From Spirochaetes bacterium RBG_16_67_19 (lineage in GTDB: Bacteria > Spirochaetota > Spirochaetia > SZUA-6 > DRHE01), in the NCBI GenBank assembly GCA_001829505.1, contig MIBK01000145.1, positions 10,788-25,271 on the forward strand: a stretch of 14,484 bases of DNA, written 5' to 3'. The notes beneath the pieces were generated by a model that worked only from the letters and a program-made list of their open reading frames with translations, ran no database searches and had not been told where the DNA came from. The position numbers were made by a program, and so were the translations under genes. Positions 8,351 through 14,484 of the stretch are shown here, one piece after another. Numbering within the stretch: position 1 is the stretch's first letter; every line of letters begins with the position of its first letter.

Positions 8351-9186
8351 GCCTGGGGACGGGGGTCCGGCGGACGGCGCTGTACGCGGCCCTGATCATC
8401 CTGGCCGCCGTGTTCATCGGGCCGTTTCTGTGGATGCTCCTGGCCTCGCTGAAGAGCACGGCCCAGATCTTCGCTTTTCCACCGCGTTTCCTGCCCAAGC
8501 CGGTGATCTGGAGGAACTATCTGCGGGCCTGGCAGGTGGTGCCTCTGGCCCGCTTCTACCTGAACAGCATCCTGGTGTCCGGGGTGGTGGCCTTCTCGCA
8601 AGTGGTGACCTCCGCCATGGCGGCCTACGTCTTCGCCCGGCTGCAGTTCCCGGCGCGGAACCTCATCTTCCTGATATACTTGGCGGTGATGATGATCCCC
8701 ACCCAGGTCACGGTGATCCCGCTTTTCATCATCGTCCGGCGGCTGGGCCTGGTGGACACCTACGGCGCCCTGATCCTGCCGTTCCTGGCCTACCCCTTCG
8801 GGGCCTTCCTGCTGCGACAGTTCTTCCTGACCATTCCGCGGGAACTGGAGGACGCCGCCCTGGTGGACGGCTGCCCCCGCCTGCGGATCCTGGTACGCAT
8901 CATCGCCCCGCTGTCGCGCGCGGCCATGGTCACCCTGGGCATGCTGGCCTTCATGTTCACCTGGAACACCTTCTTCTGGCCCCTTCTGGTCACCAATACC
9001 AGCGAACACTTCACCATCCAGGTGGGGCTGGCCATGCTGCGCACTCAACTGGTCTCGGCCGGGGACGCGGACTGGAGCCTGCTGATGTCCGCCACGGTGA
9101 TCTCCATCGTGCCGGTGCTGATCTTCTACCTGTTCGCCCAGAAGCAGATCGTCCGGGGCATCACCATGACCGGGCTGAAGGGATAA
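8347..9186 (+). CDS. Carbohydrate ABC transporter permease, MalG/UgpE type
   Basis: A 279-residue inner-membrane subunit that pairs with the preceding permease. The GTG start overlaps the upstream stop. Seen: a first helix YAALIILAAVFIGPFLWMLLAS, the family motif NSILVSGVVAFSQVVTSAMAAYVFAR, MMIPTQVTVIPLF, the EAA-type loop EDAALVDGCPRLRILVRIIAPL (Glu168 to Gly175) and an ending FAQKQIVRGITMTGLKG that is characteristic of the MalG/UgpE family. The downstream gap of 62 bases before the binding-protein gene is the largest inside the operon; it carries that gene's ribosome-binding site and may set its higher expression. Confidence 0.95.
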   Translation: MSLGTGVRRTALYAALIILAAVFIGPFLWMLLASLKSTAQIFAFPPRFLPKPVIWRNYLRAWQVVPLARFYLNSILVSGVVAFSQVVTSAMAAYVFARLQFPARNLIFLIYLAVMMIPTQVTVIPLFIIVRRLGLVDTYGALILPFLAYPFGAFLLRQFFLTIPRELEDAALVDGCPRLRILVRIIAPLSRAAMVTLGMLAFMFTWNTFFWPLLVTNTSEHFTIQVGLAMLRTQLVSAGDADWSLLMSATVISIVPVLIFYLFAQKQIVRGITMTGLKG

Positions 9187-9236
9187 CCTGGATTGCGGAC
9201 ATCCGCTCGGCTGCGGCCGGGCAGGCCACGTTTGCG

Positions 9237-9243
9237 AAGGAGG
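9237..9243 (+). promoter_or_regulatory. Strong ribosome-binding site of the binding-protein gene
   Basis: AAGGAGG, five bases before the ATG at 9249, is a near-perfect Shine-Dalgarno sequence. It contrasts with the leaderless starts of promoter-proximal genes and suits a binding protein that is needed in excess over its permeases. Confidence 0.8.
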
Positions 9244-9248
9244 AACGA

Positions 9249-10499
9249 ATGAAGAAGACAATCCTGCTGATCGCCCTGCTTGTCGTGCTGGCCGCCGCCC
9301 TGGCGCCGGCCCAGAAGGCGACTCTGGTGCTGTGGCACTCCTACTCGGGGGTACGGCAGCAGCTGTTCGATTCCCTGATCAAGGAGTTCAACAAGGCCAA
9401 TCCCGCGATCAACGTGAAGCCGGAGTACGGCGGCAGCCTGTGGAGCATGCGCGACAAGCTGCTCACCGCCATCGCCGGCGGGGCCGGCCCGCACCTGGCC
9501 GAGATCGACTCCTACTGGACCCCGATCTTCGCCAAGCCCGGCTCCCTGGTCAACCTGGAGCCGTACATTGCTGCGGACGCCAGGTTCAACAAGGCCGACC
9601 TGGCCCGGGCCTCCCTGCAGAGCACCCAGTACCAGGGGGCCAGCTATTCGGTACCCTTTAACCTCAGCACCATCGTGATGTACTACAACAAAGCCCTGTA
9701 TAAGACCGCCGCCCTGGACCCGGCCAGGGCGCCGGCGGACTGGAGCGAACTGGTGAGCTTTTGCCAGAAGCTCACCGTGGACAAGAACGGCGACGGCACC
9801 CCGGACCAGCGCGGCCTCACCTTCCCTAACAAGGCGAACATGGGCGCGGTGTGGTACTGGTTGGCCTTCTTCTTCCAGCAGGAAGGAAAGCTGTTCAACG
9901 ACGCGCTGAACGCGGGGGCCTTCAACTCCGCGGCCGGCTTGGCGGCCACCGACCTGTGGCGGCAGCTGGCACGGGAAGGCCTGATGTCCATGTCTTCGGG
10001 CTCCGCGGACTTCGAGGCGGAGCTGGCGGCCATGGAGCTTTCATCCTCCTCGGTGATGGGCCGCTACCGGGACAACATGGGCAACGCCCGCTTCGGCCTC
10101 GCCGCCCTGCCCAAGGGCAAGGTCAGCGCCACGGTGACCGGAGGGGGCAACCTGGCCATGTTCTCCTCCTGCCCGGATAAGAAGGCCGGCTGGGCGGTCT
10201 TAAGCTGGCTGAACTCCACCCAGGTCAACAAGCGCTGGGCCCTGTCCACCGGCTCCATCCCGGTGCGCCAGTCGGTGCTGGGCACTCCGGAGTACAGCGA
10301 TTACCTGATGAGCGACCCCAAGGGCAACGCGATGATCGCCACGCTGCAGGACGCCTTCATCCGGCCCAACATCCCCGAGTACGGGGACGCCTCGCGCATC
10401 ATCGCCTTTGCCGTGGAGGAAGCGATGATCAACGACCAGGATCCCAAGCCCCTGCTGGACAAGGCCAAGGCCGAGGTGGACGCCCTGTTCAAGAAGTAG
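9249..10499 (+). CDS. Periplasmic sugar-binding protein, family 1 (MalE/UgpB type)
   Basis: A 416-residue extracellular solute-binding protein that captures the substrate for the two permeases. The signal peptide MKKTILLIALLVVLAAALAP ends with a likely cleavage after AQ-adjacent small residues; there is no lipobox cysteine, so the mature protein should be soluble in a periplasm rather than lipid-anchored. Family features seen: LVLWHSYSGVRQQLFDSLIKEFN near the mature N-terminus, AGPHLAEIDSYWTPIFA, YSVPFNLSTIVMYYNKALYK, a DKNGDGTPDQRG calcium-binding-like loop, and a C-terminal half with MFSSCPDKKAGWAVLSWLNS and GSIPVRQSV. This pattern is closest to UgpB-like glycerol-phosphate or oligosaccharide binders, but the ligand is not determined. 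The matching ATPase (MsmX/UgpC/MalK type) is absent, so a shared ATPase encoded elsewhere is inferred. Confidence 0.95.
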   Translation: MKKTILLIALLVVLAAALAPAQKATLVLWHSYSGVRQQLFDSLIKEFNKANPAINVKPEYGGSLWSMRDKLLTAIAGGAGPHLAEIDSYWTPIFAKPGSLVNLEPYIAADARFNKADLARASLQSTQYQGASYSVPFNLSTIVMYYNKALYKTAALDPARAPADWSELVSFCQKLTVDKNGDGTPDQRGLTFPNKANMGAVWYWLAFFFQQEGKLFNDALNAGAFNSAAGLAATDLWRQLAREGLMSMSSGSADFEAELAAMELSSSSVMGRYRDNMGNARFGLAALPKGKVSATVTGGGNLAMFSSCPDKKAGWAVLSWLNSTQVNKRWALSTGSIPVRQSVLGTPEYSDYLMSDPKGNAMIATLQDAFIRPNIPEYGDASRIIAFAVEEAMINDQDPKPLLDKAKAEVDALFKK

Positions 10500-10501
10500 G
10501 C

Positions 10502-11392
10502 GTGACCGAAACAACCCGGGAGGGCGGGGCCCAACGGCTCCGCTCTCCCCTCCGCCCGGCCCCTGCCCCATCCTCGGCCCCGAAGCCTCGCCCGCCGCTG
10601 TTGGGTTGCACCTCCATGGTGCTGTGGAATTGGCCCGTCGCGGATGCGGTCGGGCTGCTGGCCGAAGCGGGTTTCCAGGCGATCGAGATCTGGTACGAGC
10701 ACCTGCTGCATTCCGGGGAGCGGACCGCGGCGGTCGCCGCCGCCCTGTCGGCCAGCGGCCTGGCCTGCACCCTGCATTGCCCGATCATCGACGTGAACAT
10801 CTGCTCCACCAACCCGGTCATGGCCGAGGCTTCCCTCGGGCTCTACCTGCGGGCCCTGGAGGCGGCGTCGGAGCTGGGGGCCCGGGTGTTCGTGTTCCAC
10901 CCCGGAAACCTCTTCTCCTCCTTCGACCCCCTGGAGGCCTACTGGCGGCGGCTGGCCGAGTGCCTTCAGCGGGTGCTGGCGGCCAATCGGGCGCCGACCC
11001 TGCTCGCGGTGGAAAACATGGAGGCGGACAAGGACAACGAGGTGGTGAAGAGCGCCGCCGGCCTGGCCCGGGCTCTGGCCCCGGCGGGCTGGAAGAATGC
11101 CGGCGTGTGCTGGGACTCCACGCACCTGATCACCACCCAGGCCAACCTGGAGTTCCTGGAGGCCGTTCCCCGCGTCGACCACGTGCACCTGAGCGACGCC
11201 CGCCTGGAAGCGGATGGCACGGCGCGCAAGCACCTGCGCCTGGGCCGGGGCAGCCTGGACCTGCGGGGCCTGCTGGCCCACCCCCGAGCCCGGGAGGCGG
11301 CTATCGTCTCGCTGGAGACCGTGCTGATCGACCCCGCGCCGGCGGACCTGGCCGCGCAGCGCGCCCTCCTCCAGGAGGCTCTGGGTGGCTGA
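10502..11392 (+). CDS. Sugar phosphate isomerase/epimerase-like TIM-barrel protein
   Basis: A xylose-isomerase-like (AP endonuclease family 2) TIM barrel, up to 296 residues. Seen, counting from the GTG at 10502: LGCTSMVLW as first strand (from about residue 34), AIEIWYEH, LHCPIIDVNI, VFVFHPGN (His133), VENME (Glu171), CWDSTH (Asp205, His208), DHVHLSD (His227, His229), LGRGSLD and SLETV (Glu272). These match the Glu-Asp/His-His-Glu divalent-metal site of the family, whose members isomerise, epimerise or dehydrate sugars and related polyols. The start is uncertain: the first 33 residues are Pro/Arg-rich and outside the fold, while TTG at 10601 or ATG at 10616 would begin at the barrel but lack a clear ribosome-binding site. 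Position after the transporter genes suggests it acts on the imported compound. Confidence 0.88.
   Translation: MTETTREGGAQRLRSPLRPAPAPSSAPKPRPPLLGCTSMVLWNWPVADAVGLLAEAGFQAIEIWYEHLLHSGERTAAVAAALSASGLACTLHCPIIDVNICSTNPVMAEASLGLYLRALEAASELGARVFVFHPGNLFSSFDPLEAYWRRLAECLQRVLAANRAPTLLAVENMEADKDNEVVKSAAGLARALAPAGWKNAGVCWDSTHLITTQANLEFLEAVPRVDHVHLSDARLEADGTARKHLRLGRGSLDLRGLLAHPRAREAAIVSLETVLIDPAPADLAAQRALLQEALGG
11373..11378 (+). promoter_or_regulatory. Ribosome-binding site fixing the start of the NMT1/THI5-like gene
   Basis: AGGAGG lies six bases before GTG at 11385, inside the end of the preceding gene. This perfect site decides the start and excludes a longer N-terminus with a signal peptide. 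Confidence 0.75.
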
Positions 11393-12293
11393 GCGTCTGC
11401 GCCTGCTGCTGGACTGGAAGCTGGACGCCAAGCACGCCCTGTTTATAGAGGGCCTCGAACGGGGGGCTTACGCCCGCGCGGGGATCGCCCTGGAGCTGAA
11501 CGAGCCGCAGGCCAAGTCCATTCAGGCCCTGGAGCTCCTGCACCGGGGCGGGGCCGAGCTGGCCATCAACTACCCGCACAACCTGCTGCTGTCCGCCGGG
11601 CGGTACCCGGGCCTGCTGTCCGCGGGCGCGCTGGTCCAGCGCAATCCGGAAGGGCTGCTCTCGCTGGAGGCCCGTCCCGTTCGCGCCCCCGGCGAGCTCG
11701 CCGGCAGGCGCGTGGGCATCGGGCCCAGCCCGGTGAGCCGCGCCCAGTTCGAGGTGTTCTGCCGGACCAACGGGGTGGACCAGGAAAGCCTGCAGGTGCT
11801 CACCGTGGGCTTCGACGGCGAAGAGCTCCTGCTGGCCGGCGCCATCGACGCGCTGGATGCGGTGGCCTATGCCGTGGCCCGCACCCAGCGCAAGGGCCAC
11901 CCGGTCTGCTTCCTCCCTTACGCCCGGTACGGCATCCCCGACTCCCCCTTCCTGGTGTTCGCCGCCCGGGCCGAATGGGCCCGAGCACAGGCCGGGCTGC
12001 TGCGCTCCTTCTTCCGGGTGACCGCGGAGAGCTTCCAGCGGGTCAGCGGATGGGGGCCGGCGCAGTGGGCGGCTTATGCCGGCGCGATCCCCGGCCGGAA
12101 CGGAGAGGAGGAGCAGGCGGTGTGGCAGGCCACCCGGCCCCTGATCCTCGAGGAGGGACGGCTGTTCGTCCAGGAGCCGGCCGCGCTGGCGCGGCTGCAG
12201 GGCATCCTGCTGGAAGGCGGCCTGATGGACCGCCCCGTGCAACTCGCAGACATGTTCCCGGACCGCTTCCTGCCGCCGGAAGGGGCGCGGTGA
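11385..12293 (+). CDS. NMT1/THI5-like protein without signal peptide
   Basis: A 302-residue protein with the periplasmic-binding-protein type 2 fold of the NMT1/THI5/ThiY/RibY group. Seen: LLDWKLDAKHALFIEGLERG, where Asp10-Trp11 and His17 fit the group's opening motif; AGIALEL; GGAELAINYPHNLLLSAGRYPGL; PEGLLSLEARPVRAPGELAGRRVGIG; then CRTNGVDQESLQVLTVGFDG and SPFLVFAARAEW in the second lobe. Bacterial relatives are usually exported binding proteins for thiamin or flavin precursors. Here the start is fixed by a Shine-Dalgarno site, and the protein begins straight at the first strand with no export signal, so it should be cytoplasmic. No matching permease or ATPase is adjacent. The Cys cluster of yeast Thi5 is absent, so pyrimidine synthase activity is not supported. 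It overlaps the upstream gene by eight bases and the downstream gene by four. Confidence 0.8.
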   Translation: MAERLRLLLDWKLDAKHALFIEGLERGAYARAGIALELNEPQAKSIQALELLHRGGAELAINYPHNLLLSAGRYPGLLSAGALVQRNPEGLLSLEARPVRAPGELAGRRVGIGPSPVSRAQFEVFCRTNGVDQESLQVLTVGFDGEELLLAGAIDALDAVAYAVARTQRKGHPVCFLPYARYGIPDSPFLVFAARAEWARAQAGLLRSFFRVTAESFQRVSGWGPAQWAAYAGAIPGRNGEEEQAVWQATRPLILEEGRLFVQEPAALARLQGILLEGGLMDRPVQLADMFPDRFLPPEGAR

Positions 12294-12847
12294 GCGGGCC
12301 CGCGGCGCCGCGCCGGCTTATTCCCGCCGACGAGCTGGTCCTGCCCGTTTTCCAGGCCTGGCGCCGGGACTGGTTCCTGCTGGCCGCGGGAGACTTCGCC
12401 GCCGGGCAGTACAACTGCATGACCTTGGGCTGGGGAGGGTTCCTCCGGCTCTGGGACCGGCCGGTGGCGCTGGTGGCGGTGAAACCCTCGCGGCATACCT
12501 TCGGCTTCCTGCAGCGTTTTCCGGCTTTCACCCTCAACCATTTCTCCCCGGAGTTCCGTAAGAAGCTGCTCCTCCTGGGCACGCGCTCCGGCCGCGACGG
12601 GGACAAGCTGGCCGAAAGCGGCCTGACCCCCATGGCCTCCACCGCCGTACCCGCGCCCTGTTTCGCCGAGGCGGACCTGGTGCTGGAGTGCGTGCAGGCC
12701 TACGCCGACGACTACCGGCCCGAGCTGGCCTTTTTGGAGGCCATGGCCGGCGGCGAACGCTCCGGCCGCCCGCATCGCTTCTTTTTCGGCGAGGTCCGGG
12801 CCGTGCTGGGAGATTCGCGCTATGCCCCGCCTCCTGCCGCAACTTGA
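12290..12847 (+). CDS. Flavin reductase-like FMN-binding protein
   Basis: A 185-residue protein with the split-barrel FMN-binding fold of the flavin reductase family. The GTG overlaps the previous stop as GTGA. Seen: [29 protein letters not shown], in which Asn42-Cys43-Met44-Thr45 matches the conserved N-x-M-T/S flavin-contact motif; [50 protein letters not shown]; then [17 protein letters not shown] near the end. Members reduce free flavin for partner oxygenases or act as FMN oxidoreductases themselves. It is the last gene of the operon; a partner for the NMT1/THI5-like protein is possible but unproved. Its stop codon lies within the TTGACA of the next promoter, and no terminator hairpin is seen after it, so readthrough into the downstream pair is likely. 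Confidence 0.88.
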   Translation: MSGPAAPRRLIPADELVLPVFQAWRRDWFLLAAGDFAAGQYNCMTLGWGGFLRLWDRPVALVAVKPSRHTFGFLQRFPAFTLNHFSPEFRKKLLLLGTRSGRDGDKLAESGLTPMASTAVPAPCFAEADLVLECVQAYADDYRPELAFLEAMAGGERSGRPHRFFFGEVRAVLGDSRYAPPPAAT

Positions 12848-12872
12848 CAACCGGCCGTGTAGCGCGCAACTT
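12844..12872 (+). promoter_or_regulatory. Probable promoter of the small basic protein gene
   Basis: TTGACA (12844-12849) overlaps the stop codon of the flavin-reductase gene. Seventeen bases later CAACTT (12867-12872) is a mediocre -10. The motif AACTTGA occurs twice, at 12841-12847 and 12869-12875. A leader of about 35 bases would contain the Shine-Dalgarno site, unlike the leaderless promoters on the left. Confidence 0.4.
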
Positions 12873-12912
12873 GATCGCAACGAGTCGACACAAGTCTCAA
12901 CGGGAGGCAACC

Positions 12913-13062
12913 ATGGCAAAGGCAAAGCGAACCACCCATCGCAGTTCCACCGGCAAGAAACTCTACGCCGTGCGCGACTCGAAGGGCCGCTTCAAGGACA
13001 TCCAGACCTACCAGCGCGCCCATTCGGCGGACATCAAGCGCAAGTCGAAGAAGGAAAAGTAA
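12913..13062 (+). CDS. Small, highly basic conserved-looking protein
   Basis: A 49-residue protein starting at the ATG with GGGAGG (12902-12907) five bases upstream. About a third of its residues are Lys or Arg. The core [21 protein letters not shown], bounded by a [10 protein letters not shown] head and an [15 protein letters not shown] tail, looks like a small nucleic-acid- or ribosome-associated protein; similar short [13 protein letters not shown] proteins occur in several phyla as uncharacterised families (recollection, not a search). There is no signal peptide and no cysteine. An in-frame extension upstream to 12688 was rejected because it lies in another frame over the flavin-reductase gene. 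The ATPase gene starts eight bases after its stop, so the two may be co-transcribed. Function unknown. Confidence 0.85.
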   Translation: MAKAKRTTHRSSTGKKLYAVRDSKGRFKDIQTYQRAHSADIKRKSKKEK

Positions 13063-13070
13063 GCGCTTCT

Positions 13071-14484
13071 ATGGAACAGTTTGAAAAACTCGGGGTCTTC
13101 TATCTGGGCCGGCAGCAGCAGTCCGCCGCCGACAAAGCCGGACCGCTGCTCCTGTACGACTCCAAGGACCTGCTGACCCACGCGGTGTGCGTGGGCATGA
13201 CCGGCAGCGGCAAGACGGGCCTCTGCATTGGGCTGCTGGAGGAAGCGGCCCTGGACGGCATCCCGGCCGTGGTCATCGATCCCAAGGGCGACCTGGCCAA
13301 CCTCCTGCTCACCTTTCCGGACCTGAAGGCGGAGGACTTCCTGCCCTGGATCAACGAGGACGACGCCCGCAAGAAGTCGCTCTCGCCGGCCCAGTACGCC
13401 GCGCAGCAGGCGGAGCTGTGGCGCAGGGGTCTGGCCGACTGGGGTCAGGACGGGGAACGCATCCGGCGGCTGCGGGAGTCGGCCGAGTTCGTCATCTACA
13501 CCCCGGGCAGCAGCGCCGGGATTCCGGTCTCGATCCTGCGCTCCTTCGACGCGCCGGCCGCGACGATCCTGGAGGATCCGGACCTGCTGCGGGAGCGGGT
13601 CATCACCACGGTGACCAGTCTGCTGGACCTGCTGGGCCTGAACACCGACCCGCTGCAGAGCCGCGAGCACATCCTGCTTTCCACCGTCCTGGAAGAAACC
13701 TGGCGGCAGGGGCGCAGCCTGGACATCGCCGGCCTGATCCAGGCGGTCCAGTCGCCGCCCTTCCAGCGCATCGGGGTGTTCGACCTGGAGTCCTTCTTTC
13801 CCGCCGGCGACCGCCAGGCCCTGGCCATGAAGCTCAACAACTTCCTGGCCGCCCCGGCGATGAAGGCCTGGACCGAGGGGGAGCCGATCGACCTGGACCG
13901 CATGCTCTACGGGGCCAAGGGCAAGCCGCGGGTGGCCATCTTCTCCATCTCCCACCTCGGGGACGCCGAGCGGATGTTCTTCGTCTCCCTGCTGCTGCTG
14001 CAGGTGGTGGGCTGGATGCGCTCGCAGTCCGGGACCACCAGCCTGCGGGCCCTGCTGTACATGGACGAGATCTTCGGCTACCTGCCCCCGGTGGCCAATC
14101 CCCCCTCCAAGGCGCCGCTGTTGACCCTGCTCAAGCAGGCCAGGGCCTTCGGGGTGGGCATCGTGCTGGCCACCCAGAACCCGGTGGACCTGGACTACAA
14201 GGCCCTGTCCAACGCCGGCACCTGGTTCATCGGGCGGCTGCAGACCGCCAGGGACCAGCAGCGCGTGCTGGACGGCCTGGCCGGCGCCTCCGGGGAAACG
14301 CGCTTCGATCGCAAGAAGATGGGGCAAATTTTGGCCGGCCTGGGCAACCGGGTGTTCCTGATGAACAACGTGCACGAGGACCAGCCGGTGCTGTTCGAAA
14401 GCCGCTGGGCCATGTCCTACCTGCGGGGGCCGCTCACCCGCGACCAGATCCGAAAGCTGCTGGAGCCGCTGCGGCCGGTCCTGG
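13071..14484 (+). CDS. HerA/VirB4-like P-loop ATPase (partial, runs off the window)
   Basis: The frame is open from the ATG at 13071 to the last base, giving 471 residues; full-length relatives are much longer, so the end is missing. Seen: a short N-terminal part ([11 protein letters not shown]), Walker A GMTGSGKT (residues 42-49), [14 protein letters not shown], an inserted charged helical region (about residues 95-150), [17 protein letters not shown], a helical all-alpha stretch, [11 protein letters not shown], Walker B LLYMDE (328-333) with IFGYLPP, then [28 protein letters not shown], the sensor region typical of HerA-type hexameric translocases. Relatives pump DNA or proteins or remodel them in repair, transfer or defence; this subgroup is generally annotated only as ATP-binding protein. 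No nuclease gene (NurA-like) is visible. No strong Shine-Dalgarno site precedes it; AAGGA lies about 15 bases upstream. Confidence 0.88.
   Translation, partial: MEQFEKLGVFYLGRQQQSAADKAGPLLLYDSKDLLTHAVCVGMTGSGKTGLCIGLLEEAALDGIPAVVIDPKGDLANLLLTFPDLKAEDFLPWINEDDARKKSLSPAQYAAQQAELWRRGLADWGQDGERIRRLRESAEFVIYTPGSSAGIPVSILRSFDAPAATILEDPDLLRERVITTVTSLLDLLGLNTDPLQSREHILLSTVLEETWRQGRSLDIAGLIQAVQSPPFQRIGVFDLESFFPAGDRQALAMKLNNFLAAPAMKAWTEGEPIDLDRMLYGAKGKPRVAIFSISHLGDAERMFFVSLLLLQVVGWMRSQSGTTSLRALLYMDEIFGYLPPVANPPSKAPLLTLLKQARAFGVGIVLATQNPVDLDYKALSNAGTWFIGRLQTARDQQRVLDGLAGASGETRFDRKKMGQILAGLGNRVFLMNNVHEDQPVLFESRWAMSYLRGPLTRDQIRKLLEPLRPVL

Noticed and set aside
10518..10530. G-rich block as a possible G-quadruplex
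   Set aside because: Only three usable G runs are present on that strand within range.
11385..12293. Assignment of the NMT1/THI5-like protein as a Thi5-type pyrimidine synthase
   Set aside because: The Cys cluster and the lysine expected near the YPH segment are absent; similarity is only at the level of the shared binding-protein fold.
13008..14375. A 455-residue open frame on the complement strand over the ATPase
   Set aside because: Composition is Gln/Gly/His/Val-rich without motifs, while the sense frame has Walker A, Walker B and HerA-type motifs.

Overview
The window is a high-GC bacterial chromosome segment, densely packed with genes. No gene-free stretch exceeds about 100 bases, and I see no tRNA, rRNA, CRISPR array, transposase or phage gene. 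Exported proteins with ordinary signal peptides, one of them with strand-like C-terminal segments that could form a beta-barrel, suggest a Gram-negative-type (diderm) envelope. The phylum cannot be fixed from this sequence. A spirochaete-like or other environmental high-GC lineage is only a guess.

Left part (1-4404): a DinB-fold protein cut by the window edge (complement). Diverging from it is a small alpha/beta-barrel-like protein, which converges on an SrkA (YihE/RdoA) stress-response protein kinase; their stop codons share one CTAG. Diverging from srkA is an envelope unit: an exported protein with a transglutaminase-like domain, interrupted by an apparent frameshift, whose stop overlaps the start of an exported hypothetical protein. 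Converging on that is a small unrecognised reverse-strand gene that also appears frameshifted.

Middle (4434-7403): a membrane fatty-acid desaturase with three histidine boxes, coupled by a GTGA overlap to a full-length RecQ helicase with helicase, zinc and HRDC parts. A GC-rich hairpin follows.

Right-centre (7407-12847): a six-gene operon behind a near-consensus sigma-70 promoter. It holds two MalF/MalG-type sugar permeases, a periplasmic family-1 solute-binding protein, a xylose-isomerase-like TIM-barrel enzyme, an NMT1/THI5-like protein without a signal peptide, and a flavin-reductase-like FMN protein. The transporter ATPase is not in the window. The operon probably imports a carbohydrate-like compound and processes it; the last two genes are the least expected members.

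Right end (12844-14484): a 49-residue very basic protein with its own promoter and good ribosome-binding site, followed by the first 471 residues of a HerA/VirB4-like P-loop ATPase that runs off the window.

The most notable cross-cutting signal is regulatory. At five starts (DinB, the small barrel protein, the transglutaminase gene, the small reverse gene and the desaturase) a -10-like hexamer (TANNNT or close) sits only 5-6 bases before the ATG with no Shine-Dalgarno sequence. This implies leaderless transcripts, whereas several operon-internal genes carry classical Shine-Dalgarno sites.
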